Program-made: the position numbers and the translations under genes
NCBI GenBank assembly: GCA_964542875.1
Contig: CAZIWA010000048.1
Location: 1 to 38,466, forward strand
DNA from: CAZGOM01 sp964542875
Lineage (GTDB): Bacteria; Planctomycetota; Phycisphaerae; Phycisphaerales; Phycisphaeraceae
Reading direction: 5' to 3'
Length of the DNA: 38,466 nt
The notes under the pieces: model-generated
Told to the model about the DNA's origin: nothing
Seen by the model: the letters and a program-made list of their open reading frames with translations, nothing else
Databases searched by the model: none
Part shown: piece after piece, positions 16,551 through 23,959 of the stretch
How positions within the stretch are numbered: the first letter of the stretch is position 1
Layout: each line of letters starts with the position of its first letter

Positions 16551-17393
16551 TTACCAATCCGGATTGTTCAGCATCGCCCCCAGCACCCCTGCCGTGCTCC
16601 AGTAGCTCCCGTCGGGCACATAATTGAATTGCCTGCTGGCCACGTGTCCATCATCCACCAGAAAGTTGTTCATCTCATTGTGCATCCGGTGAAACAGCGT
16701 CCCGCCGAAAATCGGCCCATTGTCTTTCCCCCACCCCGAGGCGGGTGCCGTGTGCTGGTTGGAAAAGTAATACCCGCCTTGAAAGTCCCCCGAGTTCACC
16801 GCCGTATTCCCCTCCATCACAATCGCGTACCGCGTGCCGCCAAAGTCAGACCTGGCACGCCAGTTCACCTGATCCTCTGCATTGGGCCAAACGCTCTCGC
16901 CGCCGGCCGGATGCGTCCACCACCCCTGTGCATTGGCACAGTAACTCACCCAGAATGTCTGCTCCCAATACCCCCACGGCACCCCGGGATGCGCATTCTG
17001 GTTCGACGGACACACAAACAACCTGTTGAACTTCCACGCCGTCCTGCGCACGCTCGCATCATCCGTCCCCGTCCACGTATTGATCGATCCCTGGTCCCAG
17101 CACGCATAGTTGGTCGGCTCATCCCCCAGGTACGGCAGGATGTAGCGCACCCAATTGAGCTGCCGTTCCTGCACCAGCGAAATCGCCAGCCTCTGGCGCT
17201 TGCTGTTGTTCGTGTTGTAATTGGCGATAGCGACATAAATCTGCCGCATGTTCGCCCCGCACATCGTCTGCCGGGCCACATCACGGGACTTTTCAATCGC
17301 CGGCAGCATCATTGCCATCAAAATGCCCACGATGGTGATCACCACCAGCAGTTCAACCAGCGAAAACCCACCCGCCAAATGCTTTGACCGCAT
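16551..17393 (-). CDS. Prepilin-like protein (type II secretion/type IV pilin N-terminus, DUF1559-like)
   Basis: The 280-residue protein has a class III signal sequence: a short basic leader, then G-FSLVELLVVITIVGILMAM. Cleavage is expected between G and F and is followed by methylation by a PilD-type peptidase; the E at position 5 of the mature protein is present. The C-terminal half resembles the planctomycete DUF1559-type pseudopilins and contains a late HxxxNNFLVDDGHVAS element. The many such proteins in planctomycetes have no proven role. The ATG at 17393 is preceded by GAGGG. It starts the minus-strand run leading to tilS. Confidence 0.82.
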   Translation of the reverse strand: MRSKHLAGGFSLVELLVVITIVGILMAMMLPAIEKSRDVARQTMCGANMRQIYVAIANYNTNNSKRQRLAISLVQERQLNWVRYILPYLGDEPTNYACWDQGSINTWTGTDDASVRRTAWKFNRLFVCPSNQNAHPGVPWGYWEQTFWVSYCANAQGWWTHPAGGESVWPNAEDQVNWRARSDFGGTRYAIVMEGNTAVNSGDFQGGYYFSNQHTAPASGWGKDNGPIFGGTLFHRMHNEMNNFLVDDGHVASRQFNYVPDGSYWSTAGVLGAMLNNPDW

Positions 17394-17624
17394 ATTTTAA
17401 CCCTCTGGAAGAAGTGACTAAAAACACTTTACCTGCTCTTGTCACAAATCAAAGCACTTTCTCGATTGACCACGACGCCAACCAACATGCTCGCAGCCCC
17501 CCGATAACCCGAAAACCCGATCCCCCGGGTGCGTGGGGTTTCATTCCCCCCACCCCTCTGCGCCTCATCGGCTATCATGTCACCCCGTTTCCCCAAGAGC
17601 TCCCAACCCAAAGGATCCGCCCCC

Positions 17625-18446
17625 ATGTCCACCCCCTCTCCGATGTTCGACCTCACCGGTAAAGTCGCTCTCGTCACAGGGGGCGCATCCGGCATCGGCA
17701 AAGCCATCGCCGCAGCCTTCGTTCAGCAAGGCGCCAAAGTCGTCGTCGGCAGCCGCACCCTCGATAAGGTCGACGGCGCAGTCAAGGAACTCTCCGCCCT
17801 GCGTGGCAAGGCCCCCGGCGAAGTCGCCGCAGGCGTCGCACTCGACGTCACCACCCAGGAAAGCGTCGACCACGCCACCCGCAAATCCATCGACCTCTTC
17901 GGCCGCCTCGACATCCTCGTCAACTCCGCCGGCATGATGCTCCGCAAGCCCACCTTCGAGCTCAACCCCGACGACTTCACCGAAATCTACAAGACCCACG
18001 TCACCGGCTCTCTGCGCTGCGCCCAGTCCGCTGGCCGAATCTTCCGCGAACAGCACGCCGGCTGCATCATCAATCTGGCCTCCATCAGCTCCTTTGTCGA
18101 CCTCATCGAAGTCACCTCCTACGCCGCCGCCAAAAACGCCATCCTCGGGCTCACCCGCAGCCTCGCCAATGAATGGGCCAAGCACGGCATCCGCACCAAC
18201 GCCATCGCCCCCGGCTTCATTCCCACCGACATCAACCGCAAAATGATCGAAGGCACCGACCGCGGCCGCCGCATCATCGAACACACCCCCATGGGTCGTT
18301 TCGGCAAGGCCGAAGAAATCGCCTACGGCGCCGTCTACCTCGCCAGCCCCGCTGGATCCTTTGTCAACGGCCACACCCTCGTCATCGACGGCGGCTACCT
18401 CGCCTCCGGCATCGGCGACTCCGTCGCTCCCTGGGCAGCTAAGTAA
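17625..18446 (+). CDS. Short-chain dehydrogenase/reductase (SDR), gluconate 5-dehydrogenase-like
   Basis: This 273-residue classical SDR uses NAD(P): TGGASGIG at residues 18-25, the NSAG motif at 100-103, the catalytic S153, Y166 and K170 in the canonical spacing, and the PGFIPTDINR segment after strand 6. The overall pattern (N-terminal FDLTGKVALVTGG, C-terminal VIDGGYLASG) is closest in my memory to gluconate 5-dehydrogenase and 2-deoxy-D-gluconate 3-dehydrogenase relatives, but SDR substrates cannot be read from sequence. The ATG at 17625 is chosen over upstream in-frame starts because the Rossmann fold begins 12 residues later. Confidence 0.88.
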   Translation: MSTPSPMFDLTGKVALVTGGASGIGKAIAAAFVQQGAKVVVGSRTLDKVDGAVKELSALRGKAPGEVAAGVALDVTTQESVDHATRKSIDLFGRLDILVNSAGMMLRKPTFELNPDDFTEIYKTHVTGSLRCAQSAGRIFREQHAGCIINLASISSFVDLIEVTSYAAAKNAILGLTRSLANEWAKHGIRTNAIAPGFIPTDINRKMIEGTDRGRRIIEHTPMGRFGKAEEIAYGAVYLASPAGSFVNGHTLVIDGGYLASGIGDSVAPWAAK

Positions 18447-18467
18447 CAATCAAAACTGCATTTACAT

Positions 18468-18512
18468 CTCTTACGCCCTCTCCCTTTTTGAGGGAGAGGG
18501 CCGGGGTAAGAG
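18468..18512. repeat. REP-like palindrome / possible terminator
   Basis: An outer arm CTCTTAC pairs with GTAAGAG around a perfect 11-bp inner stem, GCCCTCTCCCT (18475-18485) with AGGGAGAGGGC (18491-18501), loop TTTTG. It lies 21 bases after the SDR stop codon. The core CTCTCCC/GGGAGAG is shared with the element at 34411-34495. Confidence 0.6.
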
Positions 18513-18551
18513 CCGCCCGCAAACACCCCACATGCTCAACTTTTAACCCCC

Positions 18552-18734
18552 ATGCCCGTCCCCCAGGGAACCCAGCTCCCCCTCAAGCGTCAAAAACCAG
18601 TGGCCAATCCGCCCGCCGTGGGCAAACTCAAGGCCGAAATTTCCCTCCCAACCCCGGTTTCCGGACCCGGGGCCACAGGCTTGCTCCCCAAAAAGGTCCC
18701 CTTGATCGGACCCCTCAGGAATCGCTCCCGATGA
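18552..18734 (+). CDS. Possible small ORF coupled to the TPR gene
   Basis: A 60-codon frame starts at an ATG at 18552 and stops at TGA 18732-18734, overlapping the ATG of the TPR gene (ATGA). The product would be basic and proline-rich (MPVPQGTQLPLKRQKP at the start), with no leader or motif. About 70 % of its third codon positions are G or C, lower than in the neighbouring genes, and no ribosome-binding site precedes it. The four-base overlap is the only real argument for it. Confidence 0.25.
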   Translation: MPVPQGTQLPLKRQKPVANPPAVGKLKAEISLPTPVSGPGATGLLPKKVPLIGPLRNRSR

Positions 18735-19771
18735 AACGTCCCGTCCTTACCCTTGCCTTGGCCATCCTTTTCTCCGGCGCCCTCCTCCAAGCCCAAACCC
18801 ACGCCCAGGCCCCCAATCCCAACCAGGCCCTCACCTACCCCCTGGCCATCAAGGACGCCGAAGCCAAAGCCCGCAACAAAGACTACAACGGCGCCGTCAT
18901 GGCCTATCAGGAAGCCTTCAAGCTCGCCACCACGCCCGATCAGAAGTCCAGCGTCTACTACTACATCGGCCACACCTACAAAATGGCCGGCGACATCCCC
19001 AAAACCGTCGAATTCATCACCCTCTCCAGCGAAGTCCCCGGCGCGTCGGACTCCCGCAAAGCCATGGCGGTCATGTACCTCGGCGACACCTACATGGGCG
19101 ACCGCTCCAAGTTCGACCTCGCACGCCAGTGGTACGCCAAGGCCAAGAGCATCCCCGGCGCTCCCGTCGCCACCAAAATCCGTGCCTGCTACAACACCGG
19201 ACGCACCTACAACACCGCCGACACCGTCCCCCAGGCTCGGGCCGCCTATGAGGAAATCCTCACCATCGCCGGCGCCGGCAACAACGATAAATCCGACGCC
19301 CACCATGCCATGGCCCTCGTCAGCTTTTCCGTCAAAGACCTCAACCAGGCCCAGACCGATCTGAAGAATTCCATCAACTTCGAAGGCCTCACCGAAGAAC
19401 GCAAACAGCGTGCCCTCGTGGGCCTCGCAGGCATCGCCAAAAGCACAGGCCGCTACCAGGAAGCCGCCACCGCCTACGAAGAACTCCTGGCCTCCAAAAC
19501 CCTCATCGCCACCTACCGCGGCCAGATTCAATTCCAGCTCGGCGATACCTACGTCGCCCTGAAAAACCCCGACAAGGCCAAAGCCCACTTCGAAGCCGTG
19601 CTCACCGAAGCCAGCGCCTCCGCTGAACTCAAAAAGTCCTCCCAGGCCCAGCTCGACAAGCTCTCCGGCAAAAACCCCGCACCGGCCCCCGCCAAGGCGC
19701 CGGCCCCGGCGGTCAAGGCACCCGCTGCGGCCAAAACGACGCAGCCCGCAGCCACCCAGCCCGCAAGGTGA
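18731..19771 (+). CDS. Secreted TPR-repeat protein
   Basis: The 346-residue protein starts with a signal peptide (MKRP, then VLTLALAILFSGALL, cleavage after QAQTHA). The mature part contains tetratricopeptide-like helical repeats, seen as NKDYNGAVMAYQEAFKLA, KSSVYYYIGHTYKMAGDI, ATKIRACYNTGRTYNTADTVPQARAAYEEIL (split here by a variable loop), RYQEAATAYEELL and YVALKNPDKAKAHFEAVL. It ends in an alanine/proline-rich tail of about 35 residues. Such proteins are periplasmic or envelope scaffolds. The start at 18731 is supported by the leader; AGGAA lies ten bases upstream. A bicupin gene follows after 97 bases. Confidence 0.8.
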   Translation: MKRPVLTLALAILFSGALLQAQTHAQAPNPNQALTYPLAIKDAEAKARNKDYNGAVMAYQEAFKLATTPDQKSSVYYYIGHTYKMAGDIPKTVEFITLSSEVPGASDSRKAMAVMYLGDTYMGDRSKFDLARQWYAKAKSIPGAPVATKIRACYNTGRTYNTADTVPQARAAYEEILTIAGAGNNDKSDAHHAMALVSFSVKDLNQAQTDLKNSINFEGLTEERKQRALVGLAGIAKSTGRYQEAATAYEELLASKTLIATYRGQIQFQLGDTYVALKNPDKAKAHFEAVLTEASASAELKKSSQAQLDKLSGKNPAPAPAKAPAPAVKAPAAAKTTQPAATQPAR

Positions 19772-19846
19772 TGTCAGATGTAAGATGTGCGATGTAAGAT
19801 GTAGGACGCTCTTGTCCTCAACATTTAACATCTGACCTCTGACATC
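19770..19846. repeat. Inverted repeat of the GATGTAAGATG family
   Basis: Three nine-base units (GATGTCAGATGTAAGATG, GCGATGTAAGATGTAGG) follow the TPR stop codon, then a small GGAC-GCTCTT-GTCC hairpin, then the words in reverse complement (ACATTTAACATCTGAC, TCTGACATC). GATGTCAGA at 19770-19778 pairs with TCTGACATC at 19838-19846. The same word family occurs at 12132-12150 and 13303-13320. Confidence 0.6.
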
Positions 19847-19868
19847 CAACATCTCAGCGGAGCCAGCC

Positions 19869-20801
19869 ATGACTCAGACCGCCCCCAAGCCCACCGTCGT
19901 CGCCCCCACCAAAGACTGGACCGTCGACGCCCGGTTCTACGAGTACACCTCCGCTGCGGACCCCAAAGTCCCCGCCATTCCCTACGCCGCTTACCCCTCC
20001 TCGCTGCACGCCCAGGGCCCCACCCGTGAGATCCCTTTTGATCTCTCCGAAGCCCTCAAGTGCACCGGCCCGGCCACCACGCCCAACCTCCTGGCATCCT
20101 TCATCAAGATCATGCCCGGCGACAAGCTCACCACTCAGGCGCTGGCCACCTCCGAACTCTTCTACGTCATCAAAGGCCGCGGTCGCTCCTCCTGCGAACA
20201 CGGCACTATCGCCTGGGGTGAAGGGGACATCTTCGTCCTCCCCGCCACCTCCAGCGTCATCCATGAAGCCACCGCGGAAACCTCCATCTACCACGTCCAC
20301 GATGCGCCCCTGCTGCGCTACCTCGGCTGCGTGCCCAGCGCACCCCGGTTCTCCCCCACGCTCTTTCGCCGCGACCGGCTTTTCGCCGAGCTCAACGCCG
20401 TGGCCAACCAGCCTCTTGCGGAACTGCGCAACCGCCGCGGGATCATCCTCGGCACCGCAGCCGCCGCCCAGACGCTCACCATCACCCACACGCTCTGGTC
20501 GCTGCTCAACGTGCTTCCCGCCAACACCGTGCAAAAGCCCCACCGGCACAACTCCGTCGCCCTGGACCTCTGCATCGACGCCGGACCCAACACCTACACG
20601 ATGATCGGCAAAAACCTCGACAAGAACAAAAACGTCGCCGACGGCATCAAGGCCATGTGGCTCCCCGGCGCCGCCTTTGTCACCCCCCCGGGCTGGTGGC
20701 ACTCGCATCACAACGAATCCAACAAAGACGCCCTCGTCCTCCCCATCCAGGACGCCGGCCTCTGCACCTACATGCGCCTGCTGGACATCCAGTTCGCTTG
20801 A
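19869..20801 (+). CDS. Bicupin protein, gentisate-dioxygenase-like
   Basis: The 310-residue protein is built of two cupin beta-barrels. The first (about 70-160) has FYVIKGRGRSSCEHGTIAWGEGDIFVLPATSSVIHEA. The second (about 215-305) has KPHRHNSVALDLCID and PPGWWHSHHNES, where H-x-H and the later histidines would bind a metal. This arrangement recalls gentisate 1,2-dioxygenase and related ring-cleaving or sugar-binding bicupins. The first barrel lacks a complete metal site, and the substrate is unknown. GGAG lies six bases upstream of the ATG at 19869. Confidence 0.75.
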   Translation: MTQTAPKPTVVAPTKDWTVDARFYEYTSAADPKVPAIPYAAYPSSLHAQGPTREIPFDLSEALKCTGPATTPNLLASFIKIMPGDKLTTQALATSELFYVIKGRGRSSCEHGTIAWGEGDIFVLPATSSVIHEATAETSIYHVHDAPLLRYLGCVPSAPRFSPTLFRRDRLFAELNAVANQPLAELRNRRGIILGTAAAAQTLTITHTLWSLLNVLPANTVQKPHRHNSVALDLCIDAGPNTYTMIGKNLDKNKNVADGIKAMWLPGAAFVTPPGWWHSHHNESNKDALVLPIQDAGLCTYMRLLDIQFA

Positions 20802-20871
20802 ATTCAATCCCCAGATTTTTGAATACCTGGGCAAAAACCGGTGGGATGCACTTATAAGACTCTTGTCTGAT

Positions 20872-20928
20872 GCCCTGAAAGGGCTAGATAAGGTAGCCCA
20901 GGGTAAGCGTGTATTCACGCGCCACCCT
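20872..20928. repeat. GCCCTGAAAGGGC / AGGGT...ACCCT paired hairpins
   Basis: The first hairpin has a 5-bp stem with a GAA loop. The second has a 5-bp inner stem (GCGTG/CACGC, loop TATT) inside a 5-bp outer stem (AGGGT 20900-20904 with ACCCT 20924-20928). The GCCCTGAAAGGGC word followed by GCCCAGGGT resembles palindromic intergenic repeats I recall from other PVC genomes; that link is from memory. Confidence 0.45.
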
Positions 20929-21084
20929 AAGTAGATAAGTTTTAAAAAACTCTTCAGCCCTGTACTACATACTGATTGGCATAAATCGCGTAATTGTATG
21001 ATGACTCAATCGTGAAAGTCGGCGAAAATCCGACTCCTCTGCAACGTTACAGGATTGCGTGCATTTGGATGCGAGTGCGACCGA

Positions 21085-21216
21085 CATTTTCTGCGCCCCA
21101 GCAGGGCGACCGCACGTAGCCGGGGGCCAGCGAGTCTTCGAGCGCAGCCCCCGGAAAACAAACATTTGATTATTTATTCTTGTTTTTCAGCCCCTCGATG
21201 GGGGCTGAAAAACATC
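21085..21216. repeat. Structured intergenic element, copy A
   Basis: This is a 132-base element with a second copy at 27714-27840 (about 80-85 % identical by eye). Order of parts: CGCCC/GGGCG hairpin, CGCACGTAGCCGG, an inverted repeat CCGGGGGC...GCCCCCGG around CAGCGAGTCTTCGAGCGCAG, an AT-rich link, and a perfect 12-bp hairpin (21183-21194 with 21201-21212, loop TCGATG) bounded by T5 and A5. It ends at the stop codon of the minus-strand hydrolase. Confidence 0.8.
21183..21212. terminator. Bidirectional terminator candidate in element copy A
   Basis: TTTTTCAGCCCC pairs perfectly with GGGGCTGAAAAA around TCGATG. With A/T runs at both ends it could terminate transcription from the bicupin gene and from the hydrolase gene. 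The stem lies five bases from the hydrolase stop codon. Confidence 0.5.
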
Positions 21217-22254
21217 TCACCGCATCATGATCGGCAGCGCCTTCTTCCACCCCAGCTCCGCATAAAACCGATGCCCCTGCGGCCCCACGACCAGATGGCA
21301 ATCTTTTTCCGCCCCTAAGGCTTTGTAGATCGCCCGCGTCTGGCCAAACGCTTCACGCACATGCTTGATGGGAAACAGTTCATCATCCTTGCCGGAGACC
21401 ACCACCAACGGTTTGGGCGCAAGCAGGCCCAGTACATCGGCCATTTCAGCGTAGGCCAGAATGCCGGGAATGTAATTGTCGCTGCAATGCTTGATGCGCA
21501 TCAGCGAATCGGCGTATGTGCAGAACGCGCATGAAGGCATGGCCATGTAGAGCCGTTTGAGCAGCGCGCCGGCGTAGATGGAGATGGTCCCGCCGCCGGA
21601 GTTTCCCATCACTCCAACCCGGCCCATGTTGATGTCCCCGCGTTGCGCCAGGTAGTCGATGCCCCGGTCCACGTCATACACCCGTTCGCCCGCCAGCGTC
21701 CGGCCCAGCATCAGCGCGTGCATCGCCGCGTCGTGGCAGCCGTGATCCATGATCATTTTCTGCTCCTGCTCTCTGCGCAGGCCAAACGACCGTTGCTCGA
21801 TGCAAAGCGCCGCGATGCCCCGCGACATGCAGCCAACGGCAAAATCCCGATCTCCCTGCACCTCCATTGGCTTGGCATCATCCTCACGCTCAAAGCCGAT
21901 TGAATGGTGCATCCCCGTCGTATGTCCCTGGAGACAAATCATCGTCCGGTATTGCGGCTTCACATCACGCGGCAAACACATATACGCCACCACATCCGAC
22001 CCTGGCTCCGCGGTGAACACCACTTTCTCGATCACCCCCAGCGCATGCTCTCTGCGCCACAGCGTTTTAGGTTTCAGATCACACCGCTCCTTGGGCATGC
22101 GATCCATTCCCATCAAAACCCCAACCCGCTTACGCAATCGTTTCTGCCAGGCATGCACATCCTGCCCGGGGTCTTTCGCAAACGACTCCGCGCAAGCGGC
22201 TTGATCCGCCAACCGATGATGCAGAACCGAAGGAGACAAGTTGAGCTTTGCCAT
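21217..22254 (-). CDS. Alpha/beta hydrolase (acetyl-xylan-esterase/dienelactone-hydrolase-like)
   Basis: This 345-residue enzyme has the alpha/beta hydrolase core with nucleophile S in VMGNSGGGTISIYAG, acid D in VSGKDDELFPIKHV and H in VVGPQGHRFY, the usual order. The GxSGGG elbow with a long N-terminal cap, and the LQGHTTGMHHSIG oxyanion-hole region, fit large carbohydrate-esterase-like hydrolases of planctomycetes (Abhydrolase_7 type). No signal peptide is visible from the ATG at 22254. An in-frame start at 22380 would overlap the terminator and the end of dps, so the shorter form is preferred. Confidence 0.8.
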   Translation of the reverse strand: MAKLNLSPSVLHHRLADQAACAESFAKDPGQDVHAWQKRLRKRVGVLMGMDRMPKERCDLKPKTLWRREHALGVIEKVVFTAEPGSDVVAYMCLPRDVKPQYRTMICLQGHTTGMHHSIGFEREDDAKPMEVQGDRDFAVGCMSRGIAALCIEQRSFGLRREQEQKMIMDHGCHDAAMHALMLGRTLAGERVYDVDRGIDYLAQRGDINMGRVGVMGNSGGGTISIYAGALLKRLYMAMPSCAFCTYADSLMRIKHCSDNYIPGILAYAEMADVLGLLAPKPLVVVSGKDDELFPIKHVREAFGQTRAIYKALGAEKDCHLVVGPQGHRFYAELGWKKALPIMMR

Positions 22255-22281
22255 GACGCGGAGTGTAAGCCAATTCAAATA

Positions 22282-22314
22282 AAGAAGCCCGGAGCAAAAA
22301 GCTCCGGGCTTCTT
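22282..22314 (-). terminator. Rho-independent terminator of dps
   Basis: AAGAAGCCCGGAGC and GCTCCGGGCTTCTT form a perfect 14-bp stem around a five-base loop. On the minus strand it follows the dps stop codon by 29 bases and is trailed by TTTATTTG. It separates dps from the downstream hydrolase gene. Confidence 0.85.
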
Positions 22315-22343
22315 CATCAATTCAATTTCAAAAATCCCCGGAC

Positions 22344-22826
22344 TTATTTCGGCGCATTGTTGTGCGATTCGACGAACCACAGGGATTTATCGATCCCGCG
22401 TCCGATGCCCGTGAACATGTCCGCCGTCAGTTTGTCGCCGACTTCATCGGAAAAGTTGATCGCTTCCCGGCACAGGTTGCCGTACTGCGCCAGCGCAGAA
22501 GAAACCGCGTCCACATGATCGGAGCCGCGGATGATCTGCGCGGGGTACACCGCCAGCGTTGTCCGCGCCGATGAAATCCGGACCGTCCCTTCGGCGTTGC
22601 CGCCAAGCTGCACCGCCCGCTCGGCGATGGTGTCGACATACTCCAGCACTTCGCCGGAAATGTCGTCAAACAGCTCATGCAGCGCGATGAACTGCGGACC
22701 CTTCACGTTCCAGTGGGCCGTCTTCACCTGGCTGTACAGGTCGATGGTGTCGGCCAGCCGTGCGTTGCACAGTTCGATGATTTTCTTGCGCACCGGTTCC
22801 GCAAGCCCGTTCTTGGTTGGATGCAT
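22344..22826 (-). CDS. dps: Dps family DNA-binding ferritin-like protein
   Basis: Dps proteins form dodecamers that store iron, use H2O2 to oxidise it at the interface of two subunits, and protect DNA in starved cells. The 160-residue protein has the full ferroxidase set in canonical spacing: H38 and H50 from one subunit, D65 and E69 from the partner (AHWNVKGPQFIALHELFDD, then VDTIAERAVQLGG). The length is typical. The N-terminus carries only three lysine/arginine residues, so DNA binding may be weak. A strong terminator follows. Upstream is infC on the same strand, 147 bases away. Confidence 0.93.
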   Translation of the reverse strand: MHPTKNGLAEPVRKKIIELCNARLADTIDLYSQVKTAHWNVKGPQFIALHELFDDISGEVLEYVDTIAERAVQLGGNAEGTVRISSARTTLAVYPAQIIRGSDHVDAVSSALAQYGNLCREAINFSDEVGDKLTADMFTGIGRGIDKSLWFVESHNNAPK

Positions 22827-22973
22827 ACGTTTCTCCTTGGAAAAGCATTGGATTAAAGGGAATGCAAGACAATTCAGTCGATGGCTTTGATTATAGACCT
22901 GTCAAACAAAAAAGCGCCCGGGGTTGCCGGGCGCTCTGGAAAGCTTTTTCAATTCCTGATCAGGTCACCCCGA

Positions 22974-23714
22974 TCAGCTCTTGGCCGGCCCATTGCCCGA
23001 AGGCTGGGAAGCCGCCGGAGCCGGGGTCGCAGCAGCCGGACGAGCCGGTTGCGCAGGCGCCGCTGCCGGCCTTGGGGCCAGTCCGCCTGCCGCTGCCGGC
23101 TTGGGCGCTGCCGGTGCCGCCGCAGGAGCAGGTGCCCCCGCAGCCGCTGCTTCACCGGGCTTGGCCTTGCGCTCAGGCGCAAGGGTCATGGTCATGCGCC
23201 GGCCCATCAGCTTGGGTTCGGATTCCACCTTGCTGCAGTTGGCCAGGTTATCTCGGATCGCCACCAGCACCTGCAGGCCAAGCTCCTGGTGAGCCATTTC
23301 ACGGCCCTTGAAGGTCAGCGTGAACTGCACCTTGTGGCCGTCATCCAGAAACTCGCGGGCGTGCTTGGTCTTGATGTCCCGGTCATGCACATCGATGCCC
23401 GGCTTCAAGCGCACTTCTTTAAGTTCGCTGTGCTTGGAGTGGCTGCGTGCCTTCTGTTCTTTTTTCTTCTGCTGATACTTCCACTTGCCGTAATCCATGA
23501 TACGGCACACCGGGGGACGGGTCGTGGGCGAAACCTCCACCAAGTCCTGCCCGGCTTCGCGCGCGCGGCGCTTGGCTTCGTCAAGATCGATCACACCGAT
23601 CTGCTCATTGTTTTCGTCGATCAAACGAATCGGCGAAATCCGGATGAAATCGTTGATGCGCAGGCGTTTGCCGGTCTCTTTCACCGGCGTCTGGTAACGA
23701 GGTCGCTTACTGAT
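22974..23714 (-). CDS. infC: Translation initiation factor IF-3, with AUC start
   Basis: IF-3 binds the 30S subunit and checks start codon and initiator tRNA. The core is clear: RINDFIRISPIRLIDENN, DLVEVSPTTRPPVCRIMDYGKWKYQ, the lysine-rich linker, and VQFTLTFKGREMAHQELG in the C-domain. The ATG-less N-terminus is best explained by an ATC start at 23714: GGAG ends seven bases upstream, an in-frame TGA lies eight codons before, and the residues ISKRPRYQTPV fit IF-3 leaders. A GTG ten codons downstream (23684) lacks a ribosome-binding site. After the core (about residue 180) comes an alanine/proline-rich tail of some 65 residues. No rpmI or rplT follows; dps does. Confidence 0.93.
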   Translation of the reverse strand: MSKRPRYQTPVKETGKRLRINDFIRISPIRLIDENNEQIGVIDLDEAKRRAREAGQDLVEVSPTTRPPVCRIMDYGKWKYQQKKKEQKARSHSKHSELKEVRLKPGIDVHDRDIKTKHAREFLDDGHKVQFTLTFKGREMAHQELGLQVLVAIRDNLANCSKVESEPKLMGRRMTMTLAPERKAKPGEAAAAGAPAPAAAPAAPKPAAAGGLAPRPAAAPAQPARPAAATPAPAASQPSGNGPAKS

Positions 23715-23725
23715 GGCTGAACTCC
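23712..23725 (-). promoter_or_regulatory. Shine-Dalgarno and AUC initiation codon of infC
   Basis: Minus strand: GGAG (23725-23722), seven bases, then ATC (23714-23712). In many bacteria infC starts with a rare AUU or AUC codon, which IF-3 itself discriminates against, giving negative autoregulation. Confidence 0.75.
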
Positions 23726-23901
23726 GTAAAAAGGATCAAAATATCATCGACCGACTCTCCCGGCCGACCGCCAGCGACAACGCCGCTCAGCGGATGATTC
23801 AACCATTATGACACCCCCCAACCGCTTGTAAAGCCTCTTTAACCGATTTTTACCCAGGCAATCCCTAACCCGCCCTCCACGTTTCGCCATACGCCCGAGA
23901 A

Positions 23902-23910
23902 TGCTATACT
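23902..23910 (+). promoter_or_regulatory. Extended -10 promoter before the GH56-like gene
   Basis: TGCTATACT matches the extended -10 consensus TGnTATAAT at eight of nine positions (with the free base). The -35 region seventeen bases upstream is poor, which is normal for extended -10 promoters. Transcription would start near 23917, about 43 bases before the ATG at 23960. Confidence 0.55.
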
Positions 23911-23959
23911 TTCCGATAATTAAGCATCTCATAAGGGATACGAGGGAATCCTTACGCCC

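Larger units (their letters stand above)
20802..21216. other. Spacer of 415 bases with several stem-loops between convergent genes
   Basis: There is no gene. From left to right it holds GCCCT-GAA-AGGGC (20872-20884), a longer two-part hairpin at 20900-20928 (AGGGT ... ACCCT enclosing GCGTG-TATT-CACGC), an AGTCGG/CCGACT stem near 21017-21035, and the 132-base element copy A (21085-21216). Since both flanking genes end here, these hairpins could serve as terminators on both strands. Confidence 0.6.

Noticed and set aside
17580..19870. Long antisense open frames over the SDR and TPR genes
   Set aside because: The products are glycine/aspartate/valine-rich without motifs and mirror the codon bias of the real genes on the plus strand.
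20950..21080. A riboswitch or small RNA in the spacer after the bicupin gene
   Set aside because: There is an AGTCGG/CCGACT stem and an A-rich loop, but no recognisable riboswitch core, and the segment is downstream of both flanking genes.
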